DNA of 64,000 nt from Fasciola hepatica (lineage: Eukaryota > Platyhelminthes > Trematoda > Plagiorchiida > Fasciolidae): assembly GCA_948099385.1 (NCBI GenBank), contig CANUEZ040000156.1, forward strand, positions 4,919,501 through 4,983,500, written 5' to 3'. Below, one piece after another: positions 1 to 12,716 of the stretch. The position numbers were made by a program, and so were the translations under genes. The notes below the pieces were generated by a model, which was not told the DNA's origin, searched no databases, and was given only the letters and a program-made list of their open reading frames with translations. Each line of letters starts with the position of its first letter. Within the stretch, counting starts at the first letter, position 1.

Positions 1-479
1 TGGTAGAACACCAAGTAGTATCTGCTTGTAAGCCATTTGGCTCGAAGTCATTCTACCTAAGCTCCACGACAAACTTCTGCTCCATTAACCACACAGCTGC
101 AGTCCAAAATATTGGGAAGATATTGGAGTGATTAAAAATGAATTAGGAACTTGCTTACTTAGCCATGTTACAGAATGCTTGCACTTTTACATTTCTGCTG
201 AGTACAATCCTAATCTGGCTCGGCCATTTCGTGTTCTGTTTCTCGAAAGAATCCCACGTCTGGGTTTTAGCCTATTAATTGCTTTCAGTGCATCAAGTAC
301 TTATAGGGTTATTCCAGTATACAACACACTTGGTAAATGACGGATTTCTGTACATTTATTGTCCCAAGTTCTTGTACATAAAGCTAACACGGCTTCTTCT
401 GACCACACTCTTTTATCGGTTGTCAATTAGATTTTTTCAGGCTAACAAGACCTGTTATATTTCTAGGCTTGTTTGACGC
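1..479. other. Unassigned sequence
   Basis: No conserved domain, tRNA-like box or clear exon was recognised here. It lies just upstream of a decayed LINE and may contain further unrecognised LINE sequence. Confidence 0.3.
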
Positions 480-1270
480 ATTCAGTGATGTCCCTGGTAC
501 TCGTGTGCAGGCGGCACTACCGGCCCTCTGCTAGCACGACTGATTTTATGACTCGCCAATCGGTCCAACATAGACTCCATGGACGGGTATCATTCAGCTC
601 GTTCCTGTTAACAGTGGTATCACACGAGGTATGTTGCTGGGCCCATTTCTGTTTCTGACGGTTTTCAAAGACATATTTCCAAGCTTGTGACACCTTGTCC
701 GTTTGTTGTTTGCTGATGACACTAATGTGTTATGTTAACTACATCCAAAGACTCCCATTACCCCTATTTTAAATATATCCCGTGGCCTAGGAAGACTCGA
801 CCGATGACGCACATTGTGAAGAATGCAATTTCCAGCAGCTAAAAACCTTTTCACGTCCTTTAGATGTCAAGTAGACCGTACGGCATCAATAATACACGAT
901 TCATCCATTACCCGTAACAATTCTGTTTGGGGTCATTTTCTGAACCAGTTGTGTTCTCTCGTTTCCTTTGAACATGTATCCTTCCAAATTGCGAGGGTGA
1001 AACAAACAACTAGCCCCATACTAATAATAATCCGGCCACAAAAATAAAGCAAATTTTGATCTATAGGGCTGCTACAGAACTCACCTGGAGTATGGCCCCA
1101 TGGCTTTTACCAATGTGTACAAACCTTACCGAGTTATCCCGAAGGACGTTCAGCATTCATCTAACATATATTTGGTTACAAAGAGCGCCGAAACCAACTG
1201 AACCTCGATCCTGTACGACTTCGTTGCATGTGACTCAATCTACACTTCCTGTTCAGGCATATCCAGCACT
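480..1270 (+). pseudogene. Decayed non-LTR retrotransposon (LINE) reverse transcriptase fragment
   Basis: Reading across several frames recovers the usual order of LINE reverse-transcriptase motifs. 'LLGPFLFLTVFKDI' lies at about 630-672, matching the conserved 'VLGPLLFL.. VNDI' block. The catalytic 'LLFADDTNV' (FADD at 709-720) follows. Near 1065-1200 there is a C-terminal block with 'LEYG'-like and 'YQC' residues. Stops and frameshifts occur between all blocks, so it cannot be functional. The motif spacing suits the CR1/jockey side of the LINEs, but the clade is an inference. No endonuclease domain or 3' tail was recognised. Confidence 0.7.
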
Positions 1271-2469
1271 TTGCTTTTGAGTAGTATTTGAGATAGTTCT
1301 CATGAAAATATGTACTGAAACCGCTCCAGCCCTGAACTACGCACACCAAAGTATCGATAAGACCAAGGTTTTGAAACTGCGCTTGTGAGGCCAGTTGCCT
1401 AGCCGCGTCGTTGTTCAGTAAACGCGCTCGTAATTTTTCTGCGCAACTTGTGAACCAGCTGGTCGTTACCCCAATGTTCAGCACTATGCGAACAACCTAA
1501 CCAGAATGATATTTCTCACAATCCGTGAGAAAGAGAAGGCGATCAGAAGCGAGGACCGTTTGTGTGTATTTGCGACAGAATGTACGAGGAGCGTGCGAGA
1601 GCACCTGTCAGATGGCAACAGCGCTTGGAAGTCAACCTTCAGTAGAGCAATAATGTGTGTTGAATGATTGAACGAAGTTAGATCTTGCTGCAGGTTCCTC
1701 CCCTTAGAAGGCCAACCGAGTAAGGCCACCACTGCGGCCGTGGCCTGGGTGTGTTCATAGGCCAGGAACTCTGTACATCTCGCTCCCTGTATTGTTGGTC
1801 TGACTTTGGATGACTGATGCTGAAAGTACGTCAAAGTCTGCACTCTGATGTCCGCTTTGGGTACGTCGGTAGTGGGAATGGCTGTGCACTGCAAAAACCT
1901 AACCTGTAAAAAGTTTTCTTGTTATCAAGAAGTGTGATCCACCCACTTGATAGCTACCGCACTCCGTTGAAGACCGCCTATGGCCCAACATGTTGCACTC
2001 TCTTGCAGAGTCAACTTACATATAACTTGACTGCAGCTACGTGATATGTATTGTTTAGTCAATTTAATTTTAATTAGTGAATTTAGGCAGACTAACAGTC
2101 ATCTTCCGATAGTCAAGCGCCATCCTGTGAAGGGCACAGACATGTTATCCCTAACATCCAAACATCTTTTATTTTTATAATAGCAAAGTGAAACATGTAT
2201 TAACGTGTCGCTATTATTGTTTACAAAATTCGCCCGAGATTTTTTCTACTATTATTTGCTGGTTGTAAAATGACACCTCGTTTATTGTTATGCATTATAT
2301 GTAGAGTCAAATAACTTCCAATGCTCTCATGGGTCGTTACACCAATGCTCATATCCTCAACCAGCGAGAAATGGTCAGAGGAAGACCCAAAACTGATCAC
2401 TGGATAGCCAATATTTGACTAGAATGAAACAGATTTTGGTCAGTCTGCGAAGCCATCAAAGATAAGCCT
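1271..2469. other. Unassigned, with one long minus-strand open frame
   Basis: A 136-codon open frame runs on the minus strand at 1484-1894, in sequence a little richer in G+C than its surroundings. I recognise no domain in it. It begins about 200 bases past the LINE fragment and may be retroelement-derived. The remainder (1900-2469) is AT-rich and holds nothing I can name. Confidence 0.25.
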
Positions 2470-2615
2470 TCTTGACTCACCTTCCACAGGTTTTGATACC
2501 GTTTAGTAGCCACTGTCTGTTATCTGGTGATCATAGCCTAGGTAGGGCACAGTAATAAGACCTTTTCAGCACACTCATACAGAGTAAGTTCAAATTACAT
2601 ATGAGTTATTTATCC
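2470..2615 (-). repeat. Dispersed repeat family R1, copy 1
   Basis: This sequence, reversed, matches plus-strand sequence near 3890-4000 and minus-strand sequence near 16050-16190. Shared landmarks are CCTAGGC with a following GTGGTCA-like block, the stretch around 'TACACTACCTAGG', and a TAGTAGCCACT-like segment. It is the most diverged of the three copies seen. No coding potential was found; it could be the non-coding end of a retroelement. Confidence 0.55.
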
Positions 2616-3744
2616 CAGTTACGGGACTTGACGACTTGCTGAGAGTCACCAACTTGAATTCGCAATAATCACAAACGAAAATCTCTAAGTTATTCAATAA
2701 AAATGTTATAACGAGGAAGGAAATCAGGTTTACAAATCGGAAACTGTGTCCGACGAATGCCGCACATGAAATGAGTGAAATCCGGTCCATTGCTTTCTTG
2801 CATAACTCACCAGTATTCCGAATTCATGAACTTCGGTGGTTTGATCTACCAGAACATTGTGATTTGGACACCAGTTGTCTTGTAGAACCGATTTCACAGT
2901 TCTACTAAATACACTGAACACAGCCTCAGTCGGATTCAACAATGAAATACAGGGATGGAGACACGAACGGCTAGTCCGGTTGCCAGTAGTGATTCACCTA
3001 CCTGAGGTTGAAATGGAGCATTGTTGAACGGAAATACGGTATCGATGTTTGGGGTTTTCAAGTGATACTTTCTAGGAACGATTTTCCAGAAAGTGTAAAT
3101 GTTAGTCTCCATTTTAGAGTGGTAATGATAATATTCCATACCCATCGCGGGACATCAAGCAACAACATTGAGGTTTGTACCTTCGTTTGATGTGAAATGC
3201 TGATGCACTGTTTGTCTACCTTTGATCGCTCTCATGTCCGCGAACATCTTGTGTTGTATTTGGTCTCATCTACGGAAAAAAGTAAGTCGGAGCTATCAGA
3301 CGTCTGTAGCCACATGGCGTATTGAACTCGTTTCTCTTTGACACTAGACCTGCTTCGTTCGATCGGCTAAATAGATAGTTTCTTCGTGATGCAACCATAG
3401 CCACAGGGAAGACGATCAATGGAAGACAAATTGTTTGATAGATTCAGGTGTATCAGTTCAGTCTTTTCCTCCATCCCGTGTCAAAGTGATTGTAAGGTTC
3501 TCGTCTACCAATGAGCACATTTTCATTACAAATTCGTAGTAAAGTTCACGTGGTGCGAATCCTAATTTAGGCCAGATTCTTCGTCTTGTTTTACAAAAGC
3601 TCTGCAGGTTTCATGGTTATTCCATTAAGGCAGGAAATAAGTTTTAGATCTCCACATTTCCTTGTACACTGGTCAATTCTTCTGCTGTCTTGATCACTAA
3701 CTGTTTTTCGCTCTCGACGAGATTCTATATTCACCTGTTTCCTC
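2616..3744. other. Unassigned sequence
   Basis: Several overlapping 60-70 codon open frames occur on both strands near 2590-3190. None shows a recognisable domain or splice-site-bounded exon. Confidence 0.25.
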
Positions 3745-4010
3745 TACTTAGGATTCTGGGCATGTTGAAGCAATCATTCTGCAGGTGACTTGAAAAGTGA
3801 TCGTGATAAAATGTGCACCGAGCACTCTTTTGTCCACGCAACCCACACAACGCTGCGAAGTCCCGTAAATGGGAATGATAAACTCACACGTGATTTGACA
3901 TTATTCTGTATGGATGTGTTGTCAGTGTTTGGTTACTTTACCCTACCTAGGCTGTGGTCACCATATAACAGACCGTTGCCACTAAACGACTGGAAAACCT
4001 GTGATTGGTG
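3745..4010 (+). repeat. Dispersed repeat family R1, copy 2
   Basis: It shares blocks with the reverse complement of 15955-16290: 'CTTAGGATTCTGGGCATG' near 3750, 'AAGTCCCGTAAATGGG' near 3857, the stretch from CACGTGATTTGAC to the CCTACCTAGGC block near 3887-3955, and a final ACTAAACGAC. The first two blocks occur in the opposite order in the copy at 16 kb, so the unit has been rearranged. Function unknown. Confidence 0.65.
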
Positions 4011-6059
4011 CATGTGTACCGGTTAACTACTTGTATCAGATGACCACCACTGTTCTATCGGGGTTGTACGTCACCAAGGTTCACCAACCCATTCCGATGT
4101 AAGCGTGAGGTTTCCTACCCCAAGATCACAATCACTACCATTGTAGACATTATTGTTTCTCAACAGGCTGACTATTCACTGCACCTTGCATCTTATGTGC
4201 GTTCACGTATGTCCAAAACAGCTGAGAAGCATCTAGTAGACGGGATTTTGCCTTTCACAACCAATTCCAAATGCAGAACACAGAAAGTGAACAAGACACA
4301 TTTCTTAAAAAGTATTTTGCATTCTATTCATTAGGAAGACAAATGAAGCGAATGATTCTTTTCAGTTATTAATTCTCAAGCCTGCATACTATTACAGGGC
4401 AAACCATCAGTTCGTTTGTTACAGATGATCATAGTTCTTCGCATCTATTGGGTGATGTCAAATTATTCACAAACCATAAATATGACCCTTCCGAAAACCA
4501 CAGTGACTTTGCAGTACGATTCGTTGAAAGATTCGATTTTGAACCTCCGCCTACCTCTAAACTCTGAGATGGCTGAATGGGATATGTTTCACTCTGCTAT
4601 GCGAAAAGTAAGCCAGCTTGTTCGGGAGTTCATTTTGCTATTACTAGCCAGGGCATCCAAGTTCACCTTCGGTGACCGTTGTATCCCGTAATCGGTAGAC
4701 AAAACTTAAGCATGACTGTACGGACGAAAGTGTATTGCGCAAAAGTGTGTGGCGAATGCGAGTGTAAGTAAGTCAGCAGTGACGCAAACAGATAGTCTAG
4801 TAACGACAGGAATCAGAGTCACATGCCAGTGAAAACGCAAGCCAAAAGTACAACTGAATCAGACCACTTGAGGTCGTGAGACAAGTGAAAGCACAAATGG
4901 TCACTGCCGTCCTGTATGGAGCATGACAGTCATCAACTCTACATGCATGTGTACGTGCATCAGTACGTACGTGTGGGATATGGATCAGCAACCCCTGCCT
5001 CTGTTTCAGGAATGCATGTTCCGGCTGGTCACATCGATTTTTGAGCAGTATAAAGACATGCAGATAGTCGTTATCAATGAGCCAAAGGTATTGTTCAAGG
5101 CCGAAATTAACTGTTCATTTCATAATAAACGCAGCCAGTCAAATAAGTATACGGATAGATAAACTGAATCCACCTACAGTTATTGAAACTGTTCCCGACT
5201 GTCAGAGTATTGGAACGCATACAAGTTTTGTGGTCATGTGCATTTTAGGTCAGCTAGCCAATTCCGAAAAGTTAAGTTTCATCAAGGGGGTGAATTCAGT
5301 CACATCCAATCTGCATACGTACGTATGAGCAACCCTGTCTGGTACAACATCCAACTGACGTTACCTATGGATCTTTAGATCTCAAAAGCCTCGCATCAGT
5401 CAACAATAGATTTTACAAACACCATCAAAATGATAGCACTTTTCTGACGAACAATATCATTACATATTCTTTCGTGAAGGACACTGTGCCCTTTGCCTCA
5501 TTTATTTTTTAACACTGTTTTTCAACTTTATGTTCCCCCAGTGCAGCTCCATCATGCTGTCATTTCAGCCAAAAGCACTACTGGATATCAATTACCCGGA
5601 CAGGGCTTGTTTAAATAAGCCACACAGACGATCACTCAAATATTTTCACATGCTCATTTCTTGTGATCGACTCCGGGACTTCTACCACCTGTTTAAATTA
5701 CATGAACAGTATGAACTTTTCATTGTCCTTCTTGCCAGAAACTCATCAGCCTTACCTTCGACATCTTAAGCCTGATTTTCCAAGAACCTCGGATGGCACT
5801 AGACTTACTACAGTGAATCTTGAAGTACTGCGCCCCTCCATTTTGTGAAGTGCGTTATCAATCCTCTTGGGCCACTTGAGTCACCGAAGAAAGCGTAGAA
5901 CTCTCTGGCCTCTAAGGAGATAGTTATAACTGCGAATTCTTCAGTTAGAGCTACTTCTAGTGAAATCTCATTGAAGAGAAATGAGAAGACCCATGGGATT
6001 AGACGCATCTACGGTATATCTCTGAGTAAAGTTCTACAATAAATAACTTGATGATACCC
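4011..6059. other. Unassigned sequence upstream of the Ty3/Gypsy remnant
   Basis: Open frames of 60-90 codons occur at 4416-4691, 4923-5328 and 5530-5848 on the plus strand. None matched a domain I know. By position they could hold decayed gag or the protease and 5' RT part of the element that follows, but I could not identify zinc-knuckle or protease motifs. Confidence 0.3.
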
Positions 6060-6079
6060 AAGCCCGGGGAGTTTTTCTC

Positions 6080-6450
6080 AACGTATTTTTGCAATTTTCA
6101 CCCGATGAACTACCTTACAAACTGACAACCGTCAACAAACCCTTTGAGTTGATTCAGTGCAGTTCAACATTTCTTAAAGCGCCTTAAGTTCTTCGGTTTT
6201 GGAGTTGAAAGACATTCTAGCCTATCAGGATGACATAACTGTTCATGATCGTACTGAAGAATTGCAGAAATGTTCACTTTCTCCACTCGATAGACCGCAT
6301 AAAGAAAGCATTGTTATCAATTCCGAGAAATGTGTACTTTCGACTTTTGCGTTCTTCTGCTGGGCACTTTTGGTTGCAGCTCTGGGTTTTCGTCCCGAGC
6401 CCAAAAGTTTTCCGTCGTTATCTCATTCGCACTCTCTAAAAACTGTTGCT
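6080..6450 (+). pseudogene. Ty3/Gypsy reverse transcriptase remnant
   Basis: At about 6205-6350 the plus frame reads 'LAYQDDITVHDRTEE', then 'INSEKCVLS', then a phenylalanine-rich stretch and 'GFRPEPKSF'. This matches the Gypsy RT catalytic YxDD region (here YQDD), the following 'N.EKC.F' block and the 'G..P.P.K' linker. Upstream, near 6140-6190, the frame holds 'FELIQCSSTFLKAP'-like residues corresponding to the 'PFGL.. P..FQ' motif. It is frameshifted on both sides. Confidence 0.75.
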
Positions 6451-6582
6451 GCACTTTTGTGTAACCCCCAGCACTACTGCAGATCTATATCCCAGTTTCT
6501 CAACCAAAGCTGACCCGTTGACTGACCCTGTCAATCAACAAAAAATCACTACTTATTAGCAAATGAGCAATGCTTCCGTAGT

Positions 6583-6855
6583 TTGCTGCACTTTCTGTCA
6601 ATGAATACTGTTTTTCTTCCCATTCCGCTGCCTTTAACATCAAACATTATTACAGATGCATCCCCTACTGACATTGGTGCAGTTCTAGAAGGGAGTGACC
6701 AACAGTTGTTGTGCATTTCTCAACGATTCGGTTCTAAAGAACTTGGATATTCCAAAACCGAAAATGAAGTATTAGCCGTATTTTGGGCTGTAACACCCCG
6801 GCACCAACATTTGTTTGGTACCTACTTTGTTGTTGCGATCAACCACGAAGCATGA
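6583..6855 (+). pseudogene. Ty3/Gypsy RNase H domain remnant
   Basis: This 90-codon open stretch reads 'IITDASPTDIGAVLEGSDQ', then 'CISQRFGSKELGYSKTENE', then 'AVFWAVTPRHQHLFGT'. It matches the retroelement RNase H pattern 'TDAS..GIGAVL' ... 'S..L...E..Y...E.E.LA..WA....  .YL.G'. The Asp of TDAS and the Glu of ENE, both catalytic in this family, are present. It is the best preserved part of the element. Its ATG is internal and not a gene start. Confidence 0.85.
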
Positions 6856-7389
6856 GTATTGGCTTAAAATCCACACCATTGCTTGACAGAATAGTCAGCC
6901 CTCACGGTTCAACGATGAAGCGCCACATTTGCCTCGCATTTCTATTGTTATTATCCACAAGTCGTGCCTGGGAATTGTCGTTGACTTCATTGCGTCTGGA
7001 CTGCTGAACTTATCTGTGTTCGTTAATCCACAATTGTCCATAGTTCCGTCTCCAGCAATCAACTACTTACTAAGTAGTATATACACGCCACCACACTGAC
7101 ATTCAGCATTGGAAAGTAAAACCCATCCAACCAACCGAATGCTTGTCCAGTTAGGCCGATTTCAAGGAAGCTGCCACTTCCGACTGTCTACCCACATAGC
7201 CTCTACCGGTTATTTAATTGGACCTAGTCCATGTGACGAATAATTACCACCAAGCAAATCGGCTGATTGTGCTTGATGAAGGTGGCGAGCCAGCGTTAAA
7301 AGCACGTTCCTAGAGTTGTGCAAAAGTCGTGAGGCAATTTCTGCTACTTCCCATGGTATTCTGTCCCCAAACAACAGAGTCGCCGTGCA

Positions 7390-7990
7390 TCCACCGTGAC
7401 GCGCAGCAGCTTTAGAATACTTACCTGCAGGACAGTTGGGAATTGAGCATATGAAGTCACCTGTTGGACTCAACTGTTCATGGCTGGAGTTAAAATGTGA
7501 TATGTGTCGTACTTCTAGATCGGGAAGTAACAACGTACACAAAGTTCAATCAGGACCATCTGTGTAGACCTCAGGATCCGGGAAAGTCGTTCACACCTAT
7601 TATTGGGGTCCATTCTTGGGCAAGTTTCGCGCGGTAACAGCTATTGATTCACGCCTTTATTGACTGAAAATTCATTTCGTTGCCACTCCACCCAAAGATT
7701 TTATTATTACGGCTTTCCGTAAGACTTTTGGTCAGGAAGACGTTCCATAAGCAATCGTTATCCATAATCTAAGTCATTGTGCAGTCAACGTGACCCGTTG
7801 AATGAAATCACTAAGTTGGCAGCCTATGTTCACTTTGCTCCAGTATCCCCAATCAAACGGAGCATCAAAACATTCTGTACGAAAGTTGAACCGGGCAGCT
7901 GCATTTGCACGCACGAATACATTCTATGAACTAAACAAAACTGTTGAGTCTTTTGATGCAGAACCGGAATACTACTCAATAGACCATTGA
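7390..7990 (+). pseudogene. Ty3/Gypsy integrase remnant
   Basis: Three frames must be joined to see it. Near 7415-7500, 'EYLPAGQLGIEHMKSPV' and 'CDMCRTS' correspond to the zinc-binding N-terminal region (the 'HPG..RM' and 'C..C' block). Near 7590-7625, 'TYYWGPFLGKF' matches 'DYAGPF.GK'. 'HFVATPPKDFIITAF' follows, and near 7829-7900 'LLQYPQSNGASKHSVRKL' corresponds to the 'YHPQSNG..ER.VR.LK' block. Several key residues are lost, including the His before PQ, so it is inactive. Confidence 0.75.
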
Positions 7991-9543
7991 TAAAAGTCTG
8001 GCCAGGCTATCGAATAATCGAGTTTTGTGGGCTGCTTAACTGAACCGGAGGTCTATAGAAGTAGCAGGTAGGAGGAATGGGCTGTGTTCATCAAGGAATA
8101 TTTAGCCAAACAAGATAGGAATCAAATTTGTCAGTTTTTTAACTAGGATAGTAGTTCCGTGCATTACAGAAATTTAGACTAAATCACTTGCCCAACCTCG
8201 AACCCAATTCTGACCAATAATTCAAATGTTTGGGTGTCAATCTAAGCGTAAATGACAGAAGCTCCAAACTTCATTCAAGCTGTGGCAAGTGTGGTAACTG
8301 TAAATGGAGTGAGAATTTTCTGTTTGCCATTTGGCAGACAAGAAGTAAAACTTACAATTCGTTGAGTACAGTTCAAATTCGACCAATACATCTCGTGTTC
8401 TACTGCTTGGGTGAATTCTAGCCTCGGGTTAGACCTATATTGCAGGCTTTCTGTACATTGCATAATCTTTGTGTTATTCTCTTCATTTTAGTGCTGACAC
8501 ATAACCACTTACTATCGGAATATGGAAAGAATGGTGTTTAGTCTTGACAGAAAATCAGCTATATACCCAATGCTCAGTAGCCTTTCCATGTATAAGTTAG
8601 TAGTTCTTTACTTGTAGCTACCACAATAAGTCGATCTCAAACACAAATGTCAAGCATGAAATAAAATGTCCGGGGTTTTACCTGGACATGAAAACTATAC
8701 TCATCTGCAAACCGATAGTCGATGGTTTATTTTGATTTGGACATAGGTTAATATTGTTCCGTTACAGAGTATGCCCATTTTTTTCTGAAAATGCGCGTAA
8801 CGCGATAAAAATGTTTTTGGGTTTACCGCGTCAGTCATTAGCATACATAGTATTTGGTAACTGCCACTTGATATGTGGCTTAACATAGTAGTCGATGAGC
8901 AAGTATGAAACAAATCCGGTTTCCTGAAAACAAGACGGAAACTGGTATCCATTGTGAGAATTTAGTGGTTGAAATTAGGTGTGAAATTAGTAACTGCAGA
9001 GAAGTAAAAGATATATGTGCAAAAACCGGAAGGAGCGGGAGTTTGTCATTGGGAATCATAGGGGGACAAAATTTTGACCGCCTCGGCGACAGCAACAGTT
9101 TCACAAGAAGACGTCTTTCACGCAGTTCTGGATTCAACTTTTCAGTTTCTATGACATTGACTCTCATGAAAGACCGCCTGCCCAACCCTCCAATGCCGTA
9201 TTTCAGAGTTTTCAACTCAATGTCAACATCAAATTTGTTGTTCGCTTACTCACACACCGATATGGATTGAGGTTGCCCTGTGCTATATTAGTGAATACCT
9301 GAGGTGACATATCAAAGGGAAATATATTCTCGTTGCACACATTCCGTGAGGTATGGCAATATGAATACTTTATCACAAGAACAGGTTAGGTGACGTGTGA
9401 TTGATGGAGCAGGGCAATGCAGAGTGTAGGGAAGACAGCTATCTGATACACTAGTTCAATGGGGACGGGAAGGAAATGTATCAACAGCGACTGTTTGTGG
9501 CTCTTAGATGTGCATCAAAAAGTCATGTGACTAGGAGAACCGA
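7991..9543. other. Unassigned; long overlapping open frames on both strands at 8880-9270
   Basis: A 121-codon plus frame (8905-9270) and a 111-codon minus frame (9215-8880) overlap almost completely. Neither matched a family I recognise. The minus frame has a good splice acceptor (a TTTTACTTCTCTGCAG-like tract near 8996-9011), and its upstream part is rich in Arg, Leu and Pro. At most one is likely to code. The rest of the interval shows nothing identifiable. Confidence 0.25.
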
Positions 9544-9598
9544 AAGTAACAAATAGCAATAATAGAGAAATAATAATAACGATAATAATAATAGTAAA
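9544..9598. repeat. Imperfect AAT microsatellite
   Basis: Interrupted AAT/ATA triplet repeats, mixed with GAT and GTA units. Confidence 0.85.
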
Positions 9599-12370
9599 AC
9601 CACGGCCAAAATAACTACAGAAAATGCGAGTAACTGCCACATTCAGTGCTCTATATTCTAATTAATTGAGTTGATCTAGTGCGCCAGTATTTTGCAAACA
9701 AATTATTCAAGCAGGAGAGTCGATCTCGTTATCCTTAGAAGGATGTTACATGCGATTAACACTCAAAGTCCCCTGGAAAGTACAAAAAGGCGCTGAATTT
9801 CGTTTCCAGGACTCATCTACAATCCACATCCATCAAATATTTCGAAGTGTTTGACATCTTTTCCAAAAAATCCAGCAGTTTAATCGTCCAATCGTTGGTG
9901 AGGTCAGCATCTGCGGCACAGATCTAGCAAACAACCTACACCAGTTTTCAACTAAGCGGGAAGAATAAAAAATAGCTGCACTGCATCTTGCTACCTTAAA
10001 CCGTGCTAAAGGTTCCCATGAGCTATTTTAATAGAAGAAATATCTTTTCTTCAAAAGACCGAAAAGTCAACCATAATTTATGGAGTGATAACACTCGACA
10101 ACAGTACTCTCGACGGTCACAACATACACCGTCAATGGATTTATTGAAGGCACACTGTTTGTGATTTCGAAGTAGCCTCTTAATAAATCTCCAAGCTTAA
10201 TACCAACGAAATTCTCTCAGTTGAATCAGCAAATAAGATCCTAGTTGGTAAACAGATGTCAAAGTATATTGTGTATATCATGGTACGGAAGTAGCCCCAA
10301 TAAGAGAAAAATACTACGGGAAAACCACCGTAGTTACGACGTGCAAGAAAGCCGAGTGTGTAATAACAACGAAAAGTGAAAGTCTGACAAATCGAAGTTG
10401 GTAAAAATTTCGTCCTTTTTTCGTTCATTAAAGCACAAACAAATGAATAAAAGTGGAGTTGTCATAGTTATGCTTCAGCGTAAATCGTAGAGAAGGTAAA
10501 TCAAAAAAGTTTCTTCTCTCAACAAAATAGAATTTATCACAGATTCAAGGCTACAGCTCATTGCTTCAGTTAAGCAGACAATTTTAATTTAATCAAATCC
10601 GTAGTAATTTGCATTGAACTCGTACGACGAGAGTACAGGGTGCTCCTACCGTACATTCAGGTCATATTGGATGAGTTATTCACATGAGCGCTTCAAGTGA
10701 CCGGAATACTCTAAAATGCCGTCGGGAGTGGGTAGTTTAAGACAACGAAGTGATCGATGACCTTTCCGAGAAACCGCGCTAACCAGCTGGATCTTTCCCC
10801 TAATTCTAAACAAGCACAGAGGGGTTCACCTCCGCGCAGCATGGTGTGCTACTCATTGGACTCCTTTGTTAACCACACTGGAGACGCGTCATGAAAATTC
10901 ACGTGGATAGCTTCTAGTACCAGCATATTGTGTGAAACACTGTTTTACCATTGTTTTTAACAGGATTCTTCACAGATATAGCGAGTGTTGAATATCAGCA
11001 TGTACAGGTTGTTCCGAAATGATAATGAATCCGTTGTAAGTCCTTTTCGTGTGAATTGGGGATAGATACTTCTTGACCAAGCTGACGATCCGTGAGAAAA
11101 TTTCAGTTCTTTAGCTACAAATAATTTTATCTTGCTGTAGGCGTGAATTTAGATCTCACCAAACTATGACTCAAATTTAAAACGGAATTGGTTGGGCCAT
11201 TGGGCAGCATTGAAATTGTATATTTTCTACTGACGAGAACTAATCGAACAAATACTGCTGTATGTCCATGAACAGTGTCTAGTTAGATGCTTGTCACCTC
11301 TTATGCTCTCTTTCTTCGTATTCACGTCCCCTTCCCGAATAACTTATGAGGGTGATTCGTGATCACGTTGAGACAAAAAAAAAGGTGTCCAGGAAGGGTG
11401 CTAGCGAATCAACCAAGTCCCCTGCACTATCAGGAAGCTGGTTTTGATTTAGCTATTTTCTCTCTAAAAACGTTTACTTCTCGATAAGTTCCATATTTGC
11501 AAGAATTTTTTAATTGAGGTTTTCCACCTTGACGGCATTATTCTCTCTTTGTTGGGTAATTCCCGTACTCTTGCACCAGTTTACAGGATCATACAGTCCC
11601 GGCCGATATTCCGTGGTAGATCTTTCAGTTTGTTTGATACAACTTTTGCTGTCTTCTTGTTCCGCTGTCAATATTCGATCTATTCAAGGCCATAATTGTT
11701 CTCATTCAAGCTAGTAAAATGTTCATCTTTGATTACCGCCAGCCCAGTAATGTGCCTCTTGGCTCGGAGTCCAAGCATTTTGCGATTACGAGCTACGGTG
11801 TCTTACTCTCTGATCTGTATTTTGTGTTCATCATGTGTGAAATTCTTGATTTAGATGTCTTTAGGTATTAAATGCTTCAAGGCTTGTGACTTATCCAGGA
11901 AGATGCAACAAAGCGTTGCGTTATCGAAGCCACGGCATCCATCGCTAGGATAACGGAATTACGGTAACTTTGATTCCATCAAAATATTGTGTAATGTAAT
12001 TGCCTCTAGGTTTTTACACCCCTTCAGTAGACAGCTCTTCATCATCTGTCGAATTTAATAACCGGAGTGTTCAATAACTCCTTATATAGAATCTCAGTCC
12101 AACCTAAAATTCGCGGTGGGCGGGTAAAATTAAAGAAACAAACATTCATGATAAAGTAGAAATACATAATTTAAAGTTTTTGTTGATCAAAATCGTCGAA
12201 ACTATCGCGTTTTGGGTGGCGGACAAGTGTCTGTGTTGTTTCGTGCTTTGCTGGCATAGGACACAACATGGCTTAGCATTACTTCTAGAGCGTCACACGT
12301 GCGGTTCATTGAAACAGAAGGAAGTTCAACCAGGCGAGAATTGCAAGCGGTTGGCGATTGAGTCCTTCTT
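9599..12370. other. Unassigned, downstream of the TAL gene
   Basis: AT-rich sequence with only short open frames. It should contain the 3' untranslated region of the TAL gene just below 12371, but I saw no AATAAA on the minus strand within the first few hundred bases. No domain or repeat was recognised. Confidence 0.3.
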
Positions 12371-12716
12371 CTACTCTGCAGGTGTCTTCCAGATCAGCAC
12401 AGCAAATCGACCGAGACAGAAGTGCAGCATATATCCAGGCAGATAATTGAACCAAGCTAATTGCTGATTGATTGAAATGATGATTTGCCACGCACGACCA
12501 TGAACGGATTCCAAATACTTTTTCAAATTTTTCACCGCGGTATCCAACTGGCCTACATTGATGTTGGTTTGTTGACCTGCTTGGCGAAGGTCGTTTAGCA
12601 GTAATCGGTAGATTCTTAATTTAATTTCAATATCCATATCGTCATGAACCATCTCCAAGTCAGAGGGAGTTAGTTCTTCCAATAAATGAGTGGTACGCCG
12701 ACGTCGGAAATCGCGT
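12371..12716 (-). CDS. TAL gene exon 3 (dynein light chain domain)
   Basis: 346 nt including the TAG stop, after a pyrimidine-rich acceptor (CTTCTGTTTGTAG). It encodes the basic 'RDFRRRRTT' linker and the whole LC8-like domain. The open frame continues upstream of the acceptor to an ATG at 12769, but the matching splice phase and the domain context make the spliced form the better reading. Confidence 0.88.

Larger units (their letters stand above)
6060..7990 (+). mobile_element. Decayed Ty3/Gypsy LTR retrotransposon, pol region
   Basis: Pol segments lie in the Ty3/Gypsy order RT, RNase H, integrase. The reading frame is broken by many stops and shifts. No long terminal repeats, primer-binding site or polypurine tract could be found, so the element's ends are not defined. 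It is described as a pol remnant. Confidence 0.8.
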
